Below are positions 21,505 through 33,179 of a DNA stretch of 64,000 nucleotides, piece by piece (the first letter of the stretch is position 1; every line of letters starts with the position of its first letter). The stretch lies in the NCBI RefSeq assembly GCF_029784135.1, contig NC_073746.1, positions 253,917,994-253,981,993 of the forward strand, written 5' to 3'. The position numbers were made by a program, and so were the translations under genes. The DNA comes from Toxorhynchites rutilus septentrionalis (taxonomy: Eukaryota; Arthropoda; Insecta; Diptera; Culicidae). The notes under the pieces were generated by a model, which was not told the DNA's origin, made no database searches, and saw only the letters and a list, made by a program, of their open reading frames with translations.

Positions 21505-22741
21505 ATAGGAGTACCGGTAAGTTGCTTCTTTTTTTCAAAAAATAGTGCTTCATTCTGCAAAAATGGTTACAAATTTAATATTCAAAGTATGGGCCATCGT
21601 CAGTCACAACTTTTTCCCATCTCTCTGGCAATTCACGAATCCCTTTGTGGAAATAATCGACCGGTTTGTCGGCTTACCACGAATCGATCCTTCACCAAAA
21701 TTGGAGAAGTGCTGGTCAATCAGGCCATGTTGTATCAATCGAAAAAGGAAGTAATCGGACGAAGCAATGTCTGGAGAAAACGGCGGGTGGGATAGGACCT
21801 CCCATTTCAGCGTTTCCAAGTATGATGTGGCCGAGCATTGTCGTACTGCAGAATAACTTTATCGTGTCTTTGCTCGTATTGTGGCCGTTTTTCCTTCAGT
21901 GCACGGCTCAAACGCATCAACTGTCGTCGATAGAGGTCCCCCGTAATGGTTTCATTCGGTTTTAGCAGCTCATAGTACACCACACCAAGCTGCTCCCACC
22001 AAATAGATCGCATGAATGCCATGAATATTCCGCGTGGCCGTCGATGTTGATGCATAGCCGGGGTATCCATACGTTGCCCGACGTTTAGGATTGTCGTAAT
22101 GGACCCACTTTTCATCGCCAGTAACGATTCGATGCAAAAATACCCTTTCTTTTATGCCGTTGGAGTAGTTGTTCGCACGTGAAAAAACGGCGCTCGACGT
22201 CTCGTGGCTTCAATATATACGGCACCAAATGTCCTATCTTTCGGATCATTCCCATTGCTTTTAAACGATCGGAAATGCTTCGCTGAGCTACTCCAAGTGT
22301 ATCTGCAAGTTCTAGTTGCGTTCTTGATCGGAAAAAGCCTCCAATTCATCATCTTCAAATTTTTTTGGCGGTCCGGAACGTTCTTCGTCTTCCAAGTCAA
22401 AATTACCACTTTTAAACCGTGTAAACCACGTCTGACACGTTCGCTAAAGTTGGATCATGCTCAGTATAAACACCAAAATGCGATGACTTTCCGCAGCTTT
22501 TTTCATCATATTGAAATGATGAAGTAACACTCCCTGCAAAAACACTCAAGTTGGTACGAAATACGACATATTCGAAGTGGAAAAAAAATATGTTGTTTAC
22601 GCTTCAACTTTTTGACATATATTGGAAAAGACGCGCAATGACAGTAGCTTTCCAAAGAATGTCTGGAAATTTGATTCACTGGAATAATAATCAAGTTACG
22701 CCATCTGTTGTAAAACCGAAGCAACTTTCCGGTACACCTGA
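21505..22741 (-). mobile_element. Mariner, mauritiana-type (Mos1-like), 1237 bp
   Basis: Inverted ends AGGAGTACCGGTAAGTTGCTTC (left) and the inverse of AGGTGTACCGGAAAGTTGCTTC (right), with TA at 21503-21504 and 22742-22743. Length is normal for a mariner. It is a different family from the three 1.29-kb copies: other termini and other protein. The ends are about 85-90% alike, suggesting moderate age. Confidence 0.88.
21575..22569 (-). pseudogene. Mos1-like mariner transposase pseudogene
   Basis: The start MSYFVPT (22569) is followed at once by a TGA. The rest, in shifting frames, gives NMMKKAAESHRILV, then RTCQTWFTRFKSGNFDLEDE and ERSGPPKKFEDDELEAF. The catalytic half reads HRIVTGDEKWVHYDN, WWEQLGVVYYELLKPNETIT and LQYDNARPH, so the first two aspartates are kept. 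About 20 nt are missing after NARPH, and the frame shifts to LETLKWEVLSHPPFSPDIAS with the third aspartate kept. The C-terminus reads ELPERWEKVVTDDGPYFEY, then TAA at 21575. Similarity to Mos1-type enzymes (SFVPN start, AAESHR, FKSG) supports the subfamily. Not functional. Confidence 0.88.
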
Positions 22742-23029
22742 TAAATGGTACACCGTTTATTATATATTAAACCGTATAGTGGTGTGAAAATCGTGATTTT
22801 TGAAGATTTTGATTGAATGCTCGCAGGAATAGTTCATAACGATATTGCAGTGAATTGAGAGAAATAAAAGTTGGGTATCAAAGAATGAATTGTAGAACGG
22901 TTTGAGAGGCTTTAATTTGGTTGATGGAGACAATGAAGTTTTTTATGAATGTTTGAGATAAAATTAATAATAACACTTTCAAAACCACAATCTTTTTAGT
23001 TTTTCATTTCCAAAAAGTTATTTAAGTAA
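22742..23029. other. Spacer, nothing recognised
   Basis: AT-rich sequence between two transposon remnants. Confidence 0.4.
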
Positions 23030-23395
23030 CCAGTAAATTTGCCAGGAAATTTTTGATTTGCCTGATGATTTGCAGCTGTGGACAAAAAATGTTCTCGACA
23101 CAAACGAGACAATGGACTCGAAAATGTTTTGGTCCGGTGAGGTTTTGGCTAAATTTGGCAAGCTGCCGCTACAGTCGAGAGTTGCTCCAGTGGTACCGTG
23201 ACATTGGGTCAATTACATTGAAAAAGACCTCAAACTTCCCAATTGCCCCCAATTCCGCCCATTCGGAAAATACTGAGCCATGGACCGGAAATTTAAGAAG
23301 AGTGCCGAAGAGGCTCATGATGCTGCAGACATGAAGGGATCGTGCTATAAAATGGCCACTATAGTTGACCAACAGAGAGTCTAAACTCTATACCA
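23030..23395 (+). pseudogene. DD37E-type transposase fossil
   Basis: Mixed frames give NLPGNF-like start, ICLMICSCGQKM, then FGPVRFWLNLASCRYSRELL, QWYRDI and KKTSNFPIAPNSAHSENTEP. It is collinear with FWPDLASCHYS..LQWYRDN..NPPNCPQLRPIEKYW in DD37E proteins. The second catalytic residue is Asn (FWLNLAS) where Asp is expected, and the RPIEKYW block is frameshifted. The end matches the 12571-12830 fossil (NQQRV). No terminal repeats were located. Confidence 0.72.
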
Positions 23396-23820
23396 AGAAA
23401 GTCGGAAGAATTTTTCTATTAAGTTAAAAGATGTTGGTTTGTCCAGTCGAAAATATGATTACGGTTTGTCCACTTTTTTGAATACTCTAATCTGGCGCAC
23501 CTGTGTCAAATCAGGTATTCAAATGTTCCAAAAAATATAAATAAAATTGTTTTTCATGATTGTCGGGTAATATTGAAGTCGAATTTATCACAAACAACAC
23601 TGAAAGCCTTAAGACAACAACATAGAGAGCTGTTAGACCCATAATGAGTCAATGAGATCAAAGCGGTTGGTAGTAGAAGATCATTCATTCAATCAAAATG
23701 AAGAAACCTCTGTAATAGACAATTTTACACCCGCTGTATCTTTCAGAGTTGAATGGAAAATTATCCGAATTTTGAGAGCATTTTTCACAGAACTCTGACA
23801 TTATTAGACAGCTATTTTGT
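23396..23820. other. Spacer, nothing recognised
   Basis: AT-rich sequence up to the foldback element. No supported feature. Confidence 0.4.
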
Positions 23821-24810
23821 GCCAAACCGATATAGTGGTTCTCAGATTTTCGTGAAAAATTGTAGTTTTATTTCCCTATCGCAATATATTAGATTATTTT
23901 CTTTATTTTTCCCCTCTTTTTTCCAAAAATTAACCTTTTCAAAAATTCATATCTTCTGAACTATTAAGCAGATTCAGATGATCGACATATCAAATTAAAG
24001 CCAGCTGAGAAAATGCTACAGTTGCCAAACATTTGAATTTGGTTTTCGTGATTATTGGTTGGATTTTTTTTTTGTATGATTTTCATGGTTTTGCGGCCTA
24101 GGGTGCAATATTTTTTATAATTCTTTCATGAAAGCAGATATTTTTTTACATAACATATCCAAAAATCAGAGATGAGTTCTTTTTCGTTTTTGAATTATCA
24201 AAGTTAACCGGTGGTCTAAAATTTTTTTTTCAAATATCATATATCTTAAATATTATTTTTGGATATGATATGTAAAAAATAATCTGCTTTAAAAAAAAAT
24301 ATTCAAAAATATCGAGCCCTTGCCCCGAAACCATGTAAACTATGGAAAACAGAATTAATTTTTTCGCAGGTCTAACATTTTTCCAAAAAAGTCTAGTTCA
24401 TTGGCTTTAATTTGATATATCGATCATCGGTTAGTATTTCAAAAGTTGTGAATTTTTGAGAATAGGTAGCAGGGGAAAACATGATATTTCTAATTGTCGG
24501 TTAACTTTGAAAAATCGTAACTTAAAAAAGAAAAAGAACACATCTTTGATTTTGAAATTTCTTATGTCAGCTTTCATGAAAAATATAAAAAAAAAGCGCC
24601 CTTGGTCCCGAAACCATGTAAACTATAGAGAACAGATACAATTAATAATCACTGAAACAAAATTCGTATTTTTTAATTGTAATATTTTTCCGAAGAAGTT
24701 TGGCTCATTGGCATCAATTTGATATGTTGATCATCTAAATCGGTTCATAAGGTATGAATTTTTGAAAAAGTCATTTTTGGAATGAATGGGAAAAAATCGA
24801 AATGGCAATT
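23821..24810. mobile_element. Foldback element F, copy 2 (degenerate)
   Basis: Begins GCCAAACCGATATAGTGGTT (23821), keeps GAACTATTAAGCAGATTCAG and ATCGACATATCAAATTAAAG, and returns through TTTGATATGTTGATCATCTA and ATCGGTTCATAAGG to about 24800. The outer right terminus (CCACTATATCGGTTTGG) is missing. The internal palindrome holds but is much diverged. The 88-codon frame at 24456-24722 is incidental. Confidence 0.75.
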
Positions 24811-25249
24811 TTAATTCTTAGCCTCCACAAATCATTAAGTTCCACCGGCTTGCAGATTATGCGACAGTAGCTCTACACTCCAGATTTTGGTTAAGTGAAA
24901 CAACGACATGATGGTGACTTGTTATCAATCATAATACCGTCGGACGGTACTTTTTTGGTTATTTTTCCAGTAACTGGTAACATCAGCTAGTAAAATGTTT
25001 ACGATGTCAGGTTGGGCAAGAAAAATCCATTATTTTTGCTTGAAATTCAAAATTTTGTTTAAGATGTTTCACCTCAATAGATCAAGTAATTGGTGGAAGT
25101 GGTTCAAGGATCCTACAGAAGAAGATGTTTCGGATTGTCCAATTTGCAAACAAAACTGTATCATTTGTTGCCATTTTGAAGGTAGCTTCGTGATCAAAAA
25201 TAAGCTCGATTTTAGGGTGTCACACTAATTAGCACCGAAAACATGATGA
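24811..25249. other. Spacer with possible mariner N-terminal trace
   Basis: The frame at 24995-25228 contains SSNWWKWFKDPTEEDVSDCP, faintly like the W..FK.G....ED.PR spacer of mariner DNA-binding regions. It is followed by the clearer catalytic fossil at 25250. Weak. Confidence 0.3.
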
Positions 25250-25590
25250 ATGAAATTTCCATCTGTCAAGCCTTGACTAAATGGAATTAATTCGACCCAT
25301 TTATTAGACGGATAGTGGCTGGAGATAAGAAATGGGTCACATACGACAATATTGTGCGAAAACAATCGTAGTCATAGCCTGGAAGTAGCTCAACGGTGGC
25401 CAAACCAGGACTAAGGACCATGTAGTTTCTACTGTATATTTAGTGGGGCTTGCAAGCAATCATTTATTATGAGATGCTTCCGTATGGCCCAACACTAAAT
25501 TCATATTTCTACTGTTAACAACTGGTCCGTTTGAAGCAAGCAATTGAACAAAAACGATCATTATTGGCCAACAGAAGAGGTCCATCACTT
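25250..25590 (+). pseudogene. Mariner catalytic-domain fossil (forward)
   Basis: Plus frames give FDPFIRRIVAGDKKWVTYDN, then STVAKPGL, IIYYEMLPYGPTLNSYFYC and QLVRLKQAIEQKRSLLANRR, with several stops. It is the same order as the 11227 transposase (IDPFLKRMVTGDEKW..WSKP..TVAKPSL..IIYYELHPYGQTLN) but clearly more diverged. The first aspartate is present (AGDKKW). Sequence ends at about 25590, where an inverted fossil begins. Confidence 0.8.
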
Positions 25591-25910
25591 ATTATTTCAC
25601 TTATAGATTTGAAGCATTTGCCGAGGAGAGTATTTTTTAAGGAGAGGAACAGGTAATAATCGGATCGAGAAATGTCTGGGGAGTACGGAGGATGAGGTAG
25701 AACGTTCCAATCAACTGTAATAATTCTCACCTTACGGCCAACGCAACATGCGGTCTTGCGTTGCCGCGATGGAAAACGACGCCACGTCGGTTCATATTGG
25801 GTTGATCCAGTTGCCACATTTGTCGGTATCGACCGTATCACCTTGAGGAAGGGGAACACCACACCCAACAAATGCACCAAAAAATCTTCTTCGTCCAGTC
25901 TCCGCAACGA
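25591..25910 (-). pseudogene. Mariner C-terminal fossil (reverse)
   Basis: Minus frame gives VDWNVLPHPPYSPDISRSDY then YLFLSLKNTLLGKCFKSISE, holding the third catalytic aspartate. Just upstream another frame reads NARPHVGRKVRIIT. Earlier residues (about 25907-25780) are not confidently mariner. It is tail-to-tail with the forward fossil at 25250, so the two are from different insertions or an inversion split one element. Confidence 0.72.
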
Positions 25911-25989
25911 TTGAAGGTCTATTTTATATTTCTGGAACTGCTTTTAGTTCTCGCAGCGAATTCGTTTCTATGTCTTCAATGCTGTCAAA

Positions 25990-26480
25990 ACGGGTCAAAG
26001 CGGGAACTCGATATTCGGAAATAAGATAAAGCCACACGGGGCAATATCTGGAGAGTACGGTGCTTGTTCAATCACATTCGTGCCATGTTTAGCTAAAAAA
26101 CCGTTCACAATGATCGATCGATGAGCTGGTGCATTATCGTGGTATAAAATACAAGTGTTATCCTCTCACAATTCTGGCCGTTTGCGATGGATTTTCTCTC
26201 TTTAACGGCTCATAACGTCATGGTAGTACACTTTATTGACCGTTTGGCCCTCCGGAAGGAATTGAGAATTGACAACACCACGAATATCGAAGCAAACAGT
26301 CCTCATTACTTTCACATTTGATCGACTTTGACGTAGTTTTTACGGTTTCGACTCGTTTGCAGCGGTTCATACTGATGATTGTTGACTCGTTTGTATGTCA
26401 TACTCGTACACCCATGTCCCGTGGCTAGTAATTATGCGTTGGGTGCACGTGGGATCAAAATATGATTGTTCAAGCCTGTC
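25990..26480 (-). pseudogene. Third mariner fossil, different subfamily
   Basis: Minus frame reads CFDIRGVVNSQFLPEGQTVN, then KVYYHDVM, REKIHRKRPELW, LYHDNAPAHRSIIVNGFLAK and APYSPDIAPCGFILFPN. The HDNAPAH..APYSPD.APC.F pattern marks another mariner subfamily than the neighbours. Spacing to the third catalytic site is 34 residues, but the residue is Gly (APCGF) instead of Asp. Stops interrupt the frame. Confidence 0.8.
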
Positions 26481-28653
26481 AAATGGCTGAATGATTGCGA
26501 TGAAATTCTTGAAAAAAATAGCTCTTTTGGCACTAGTCATGCAGCGACTTTTCTCATGCCTAAAACATTATTCAAAATATAATGAACGGTCTCGTGAGAT
26601 ATGTTATTCGCGAACTAGCTCTCTCTAACTAAAACAACGACAAGACAAAGGAACTGAAGTATCATGTTACTAATGAGAAAAAATAAATAAATAAGGCCAC
26701 TAACAGTAGTACATACTTAAGGAAATTTAAAATGTTCAGCAGGAAGATTCCAAATTCCTGGTATATATTTGACAGAGTGTATGTACGAAGAATGCTCAAT
26801 GAAGAGCTTACGAAAACGGGCGGCGCTGAATTGAATTCTAGACATTCAAAGCTCGGAAAGTTAATTTGCCTTTATCAGAATTGAGGGATAGAAGCAAAAC
26901 AGAAAGAACTTGAGCTCCGCCTCTTGCGTGTATGAAAGAGATTCAATTTTCTTTTTTCATCCTAGAGGCGAATGAACTTTGAAGTTTAAAGCCTCTTTAA
27001 TGATGATGAATCTTTTAGTCATATTCCCACTCCTGCCACCGAACAGACAATATCCTTTCATATTGGCTATTTTTCGTCCGATATCAATTCGCTGCGTAAC
27101 ACATTCTTCCAAAGAGTAGATTTCGTTCCGTTCTAAAATTATATCAGAAAAGATAACAAAGTAATTTGAATGAAATAATGTCGGTAGGGGAATTCCGGGC
27201 AAGACGCCCCTGTTAGACAAAACAGGATGAAACATGTATTTTTACTACATATTTCAGCGTTTCTTCACATCCACAACGTAGCCACGTTTGTTTTCTTTGT
27301 AATGAAATGAGCAATAACGATTACGATTAGGCAAACCTACAGAAATAAGGAGAATTCTAAACGCATTCATATTACACCATTCTTAAAAAAGCGAGGTAAG
27401 ATGCCCATATGCGTGTCCAAAACGCATCACAACAACGAGTCAAAATGCCAAACGATATCGAAGCGTTTATTTTAGATAACTCTTGATTCGCTGCTTATAT
27501 CTTCCGCTTCCGTTATCTTTCTACCAGTTAGAATTATCAGATAATCTCGAATTTTCGAGGCATTTTTGTTATCAAACGCCGAAAACGCCAAAGAATTTTG
27601 AATCCTATATTTTTGTTTACAAGCGTATAAATGTGTGGCGCTGTACATAAATATATTGCTACGTGCCGCTGTTCACAAATGTGCTGCCAGACTTTTGTCC
27701 TTTGTATTTATGAGTTTTTGTTTTGATTCTAAGGATTGAATTATTTTTAACAATGGATGGATTTTAGCAGTCAGAAACATTGAAATAATTTTATTCGTTC
27801 TGGTTCTTATTACATAATACAAGAAAAGATATGTGAAAATGGTTTCATGCTATTCAGAAACCATCTGGGTATAAAACAATTGCAGAAAATATCTGAGTGA
27901 ATTGGTAACACTGGAACTGACTAACTCTTTATTAACCTCCATACTGGAGCGATGTGCCTCACGATGAGATGGATTATAAAACTGCATTTCGATATAAAAA
28001 ATAAATTTTTAACGTTTTTTTATTCAAATTCAATTGATAAATGTTTTTAAACTTTTGGTTTAATATTCTTGAAATGCGTCAATTTTTAAATGCTTTTTTT
28101 GACGTGGGACTACGTTTAACCAGAATATATTGGGGAGGTAAAATAAAAAACTAAACACAGAACATGCAGGAAAAAATGAAAGATTTCGAATTCTTATAAC
28201 TAGAACATTTTCTAAAAGATCCGAAAGATGTTTGCATTAATTGATAGGAAATATTTATACGCATCTATCACAATTTTTAAAATGTTATTTTTCCTAAGAT
28301 AAGTGATTGAATAACTGTAAAATGTCAAGTGCTATCTAAACGCCATACGTGCCCCGTTTTGATTGGCCCGACTTACGGGTTCCCCAACACAGCAATCATA
28401 ACCAAAGCGCATGGGGAAATTTTCATTGCAAATACAGTCGAGTTGGGAGAACGTTTGTTCCCACCGACATGTGTTCCCTAACACAGCCATCTAAACCAAG
28501 GTACCTTACATTATATGGAGTTTGCTCAAATTCACAGCAAGTATGTTGAATTCAAATGAATTCCAAAAATTGTTTCATCCAAGCAATAATTTAATGAATA
28601 CAAACAAATTATTACTAAGCTAACGATAGACCCACAACAACCTTGCGATTATA
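26481..28653. other. Intronic, nothing firm recognised
   Basis: Near 27186, GGGGAATTCCGGGCAAGACGCCCCTG and, near 27393, AGGTAAGATGCCCATA look like repeat-terminus motifs without a confirmed partner. At 28097, GACGTGGGACTACGTTT is a single occurrence of the family-B near-palindrome. No supported exon. Confidence 0.35.
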
Positions 28654-29941
28654 TTAGGCTGTCAAAAAAGTCCTGCGGTATTTTTATTTGAATTTTCATT
28701 TGTTCATAAAATTAGTTACAATCATCTGTTTTAAGTCAAATATGCGCCGTTTTATTCGATGTCTTGTTCCCAACGAGACGCCAACTTCATAATACCCCTG
28801 TTATAGAAGCTCGCTTCCTTATTGGCAAAAAACTCGGATAGCCAATTTTCACAGGCCTCTTTTGTGGCTAACTTCTGACTACCTAGCTCGTTCGCCATGG
28901 ACAAAAACAGGTGGTAGTCACTTGGTGCAAGGTCCGGACTATACGGCGGATGCAAAAGAACCTCCCATCCGAGCTCTCGGAGCTTCTGGCGCGTCACCAA
29001 AGAAGTGTGTGGCCTGGCGTTGTCCTGATGGAAGACAATGCGGCCTCTGTTTATCAAAGATGGCCTCTACTTCATGAGTGCTACCTTCAAGCGGTCCAGT
29101 TGTTGGCAGTACAGGTCCGAATTGAGCGTTTGGCCATAGGGAAACAGCTCATAATAGATTATTCCTTGACAATCCCACCAAACACACAGCAGAACCTTCC
29201 TGGCCGTTAATGAGGGCTTGGCCACAGTGTGAGCCGCTTCAGCGGGCTTCTACCACGACCGTTTGCGCTTCACGTTGTCGTAAGTGACCCACTTTTCATC
29301 GCCAGTCACCATCCGCTTCAGAAACGGGTCGATTTTGTTGCGATTCAGCAGCGATTCACATGCGTCGATACGGTCAAAGATGTTTTTTTTTGCGTCAACG
29401 TGTGTGGCACCCATACATCGAGCTTCTTTGTGAATCCAAGCTTCTTCAAATGGTTAATAACGGTTTGATGACTTATCCCCAGCTCTTGGCCGATGCTACG
29501 GCTGCTACTATGCCGGTCTTTTCCGGCTAATTCAGCGATTTTGTCGCAATTTTCGACGACAGGCCTTCCGGAGCGTGGCGCATCTTCGACGACCTCTACA
29601 CCAGAACGAAAACGTTTAAACCATCGTTGTGCGGTGGAAATGGAAACTGTATCGGGTCCATAAACTGCACAAATTTTATTGGCAGCTTGAGATGCATTTG
29701 TGCCTTTGTCATAGTAGTACTGTAGAATATGTCGGATTTTCTCTTTATTTTGCTCCATATTTGCGACACTATAACTCACGAACGACTTAACCAAACAAAA
29801 CACTGTCAAGGACTATATTATAGCGCGCAAAAATACCTTTCCAACAAGCTATAGTATGACTCGATACAATGAATACAACTAGAACTACGCGCTTACAACG
29901 ACACCTCGCGGAAATACCGCAGGACTTTTTTGACAGCCTAA
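28654..29941 (-). mobile_element. Mariner (DD34D) copy 3, full length, reversed
   Basis: A 1288-bp element with intact ~31-bp inverted repeats and TA at 28652-28653 and 29942-29943. Same family as 2010 and 11044 but in opposite orientation. Copies 2 and 3 are nearly identical over their length. Confidence 0.95.
28731..29758 (-). pseudogene. Mariner transposase, copy 3, multiply broken
   Basis: The start MEQNKEKIRH is at 29758. The N-terminal half is open to the A-run, which is A9 here (A7 in copy 1, A8 in copy 2), shifting the frame by two. Further breaks relative to copy 2 are Ser to stop (TCG to TAG) near 29251, Lys to stop (AAG to TAG) near 29070, and Gln to stop (CAA to TAA) near 28752 just before the C-terminus. 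The second aspartate (HQDNARPH) and third (SPDLAPSDYH) are kept, and so is the first (TGDEKW). Unlike copy 2, the catalytic residues survive but the frame does not. Confidence 0.93.
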
Positions 29942-32754
29942 TATCATAGATATAATCCATCCATTTTTTACCTTATTTTTTCACGCAAAATCCAGCAGAT
30001 GCCTAACCTGAAAGTCATTGAAACATGATTGTTGCCCCTGATCATTTTTTTTAGGTGTAAAATCATTAAAATAGTATCAATTGGGGAAAGAGGGCCAGAG
30101 GGTAAACTGGTAAAATAGTTATTGAGAAAATAATTTGCTTTCCAAAAAATACTGCAGGAAGCTCGTGCCCAGGAGTTTCTCAATGACTAACGTTTGACAG
30201 GCTTGATTACATATTTTCTCTCAAATAAAAGAATCAAAATCCATTGATGCAAGCTATCATAAAAAATGATCTGAAAACCATCACGTTACCGAGCGCGTAC
30301 CGTATCAAGCAATGAGTTCAATCCGTCGCACGAATCGAACGTCACGACTGTCATTTCTCACCGTTCCCAGCGCCTTATTTCATGCATACCGAATCAATAT
30401 TTAAAATGCAATACATCCATCCTGGTGGCTGTTCCGGTATTACTGAATGTTGCTTGTCAGGACGCGTTCCATTCGACCGATGGAGGGTCCATTTTTTTTG
30501 TTTGTTATGTCACCGACCGCGATCTTCTCTTCCGGAGCAGGTCCGCCGGTGTATGTGTGAGTGTTTTGCTTCCGTATCACATTTATTAAATTGATCCACA
30601 TTGGGCGAACAACGGACGGTTCCGGGTGCATTTTGGTATTTGACCAACGCGCGGTCATAACCCGTTATGCATACAAGAGCACCACTTCGAGGGGCTGAAG
30701 CGGGCGCACTTCATCTTGCTGTTCGGTAAAATACATTTTTGATGTTGAATACAGCAAAAACGAAACGGACCTCTACACATCTAGACGTCGAAACAGATCG
30801 GACGAGTGATGCACACGTGCGGGATCAAAACTGTCGGAAACATGCATCACTGGCGGAATTCGCTAGGCCTGATACCTGGATACAAATGGCACCGGTGTTT
30901 GCCAAAACTGGATGCTGTTCGAACTGTTGACGACGACATTTTGTGAGTGCTGGCGAGGCTTACGTTTTCATGGCGGATAAATAACTCACACAGATTATGC
31001 TTGGCTTATGGCTTTTTCAATACATTTTGATGGCAAATAGTGTCAGCGCGGGATGTGTTCGTTTTGCGATGCATCCAGACAATTTTGAGGCATGCTTTTG
31101 CAGAGCGGTAATAACAACACATTCACTGAGCGATAAATGACAATGGCTCCTGTTGGCATTGGTTGGGTGGAACATTAAAGACTATTAATGTGTTGAACAT
31201 AATGAGCAATTTGCTGTTCTACTTTTACCCCAATGAATATAGAGCTTTCCTTGAAGTGAAAGCTTGTAATTCTTGTTACGTCAGCAGAGAACACTCTATG
31301 CTCAACCAGTAATCCAAAGCGTGTCACCTAAATCCGATAGTGACAGAATTTGTTTCATCAACTTTTGGCCCACTTCGAATAGTTCTTGGTATGAAATCAT
31401 CGGCAGATTTATGTCGCATGGGTCACTTCAGTTTCCGTCCCAATTCAAATAAAACTTTGATTGAATTGTGTTTTCTCAGCAGACCAAATGCACACACAAA
31501 AAAACCCACAAATACATTGTGTGTCCTTCTGAAGAGCACCCCTTCACCCGAACAGTTATTCACTAAAACAATGGCCGAAGAGCACAATAAGATGTGATCT
31601 CACCCTCTCGCATCCTATATTTCATATGGACACAAAACATAGGCATCAGGCTATGAGATGATGCCACACCATCCCACAATTGTGAGCTGTTGAGCTCTAT
31701 TGTTCTTCCGATGGATGGCCCGGTGGATGTGGAAAGTGGAAATTATTGTTAGATCTTAAAATATGTTAGTCTTCTGGGGCAATTGTATGGCCCCTTAGTG
31801 CTGTTGATGATGGCGCTGACGACGATATAGCATGTGTCTCCGGACATATTCCGATATTCACGCATACGAGCAATTTCGATAGAGACAAGTTCTTTACTAG
31901 CTCTTTGTTGACCGAAATTGCCTTCCAGGGAAGGTGGAGGGAGAGAGAAGAAGATTTGCAGGAAATGTTTAAGCTGCTGCTGCTGCTACCGACAGGAAAA
32001 TTTATGATTTATGCAAACAAACACTGAAAGCAAAACGTTATCGGTTTTTGTTATGGATAGATTCTAGTTACTCGTATCCGGAGGAATAAAATGATATCTT
32101 GAACCAATTTGCTGCAGTTATGTACTGTCACAGAATTGAAGCATCCCGGAAAGGAATCTTTCCTCGTATGATATGAATACACAGCAGAAATTAAATTGAT
32201 TATACACAAGCCCAATTCAATTCAGTGTTTTGAAATCGCATAAATCGATCAATATATTTCGTAATCAATTGATTACGTAAATTATTCGTAATCAATTGAA
32301 TTGAATTGAAGTAAAGAAATCCATTATTTCCCAACAGTTGTCGTTAGTAATCTTGCGTTGTAAAAGTTCATTCGTGTGACATTAGAAGGTTTCGTATGAA
32401 ACCGTTCACATTTGACCTAAATCGGATTATTCCAACTATAACAAATAAAGTCTTCCATTTCATACAAACATATCTTTTCGATTTCTTTTTACCCAACCAA
32501 AGTCGGAAAGCTTACCTACGATACGAGATTGTTATATATTTTTAGTACGCGCTGACAACTGGGCACATATCCTATCTTCAGGGTATCCAGCGGACCCCGG
32601 AATTGTTCCGGATTTTATGAGGATTTGTTTGAAAGTGTATTTTAATCGTCTATAGTTTCCCTTAATTTTTCATTGATTCATGTTGGCCGTTAATACAGAA
32701 TCTGGTAGAATACAATTGAAATAGAGTCATTTCCGTTAAATTCACTTCAAAAAA
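29942..32754. other. Intronic, nothing recognised
   Basis: Mostly unique-looking sequence of moderate GC. Open frames near 30382, 30739 and 31340 (63-85 codons) have no splice-site pair or family features. Confidence 0.4.
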
Positions 32755-32830
32755 TATATAGAGGGTTGTGTATAAGACACTACCGCATTGTGTACGTAGG
32801 GCTACGAAAATGTTTCAATGAATTCGCTTG
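32755..32830 (+). repeat. Repeat family B, 5' terminal fragment
   Basis: GAGGGTTGTGTATAAGACAC then GTACGTAGGGCTACG matches the first ~60 bp of the family-B copies at 17015 and 51838. The match stops after about 70 bp. Confidence 0.6.
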
Positions 32831-33179
32831 CTAGAACTTCGAATATTATTACAGAGTGAAACGAAATCAGAGAATTAACGGATCAAAAGCCAAATTCAAC
32901 CGTAGATATTCCAACATGAACACGATGAATCAGGTATTCTCTAGTTTGTTTTTACATCGAGATGATAAATGTACAAAAAAATACTCAGAAAAGTGTTCAT
33001 AAAGAAATAACCACGCAAACGAAGCGATAGAAACACAAAATACATTGGAAATTTTATGCATAATAACATTGACGGATTTCAACTCGTCTTAGGAGTTGGC
33101 AGAATAATCTCAGATTGCAGTGAAACGTTGTGGGTGCAAAGACATTGGTCATTTAAGCAACTTTGTATACTTGAAAATC

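Noticed and set aside
21136..21795. 219-codon open frame
   Set aside because: Starts in unique DNA and runs into the antisense of a mariner pseudogene. No splice or domain support.
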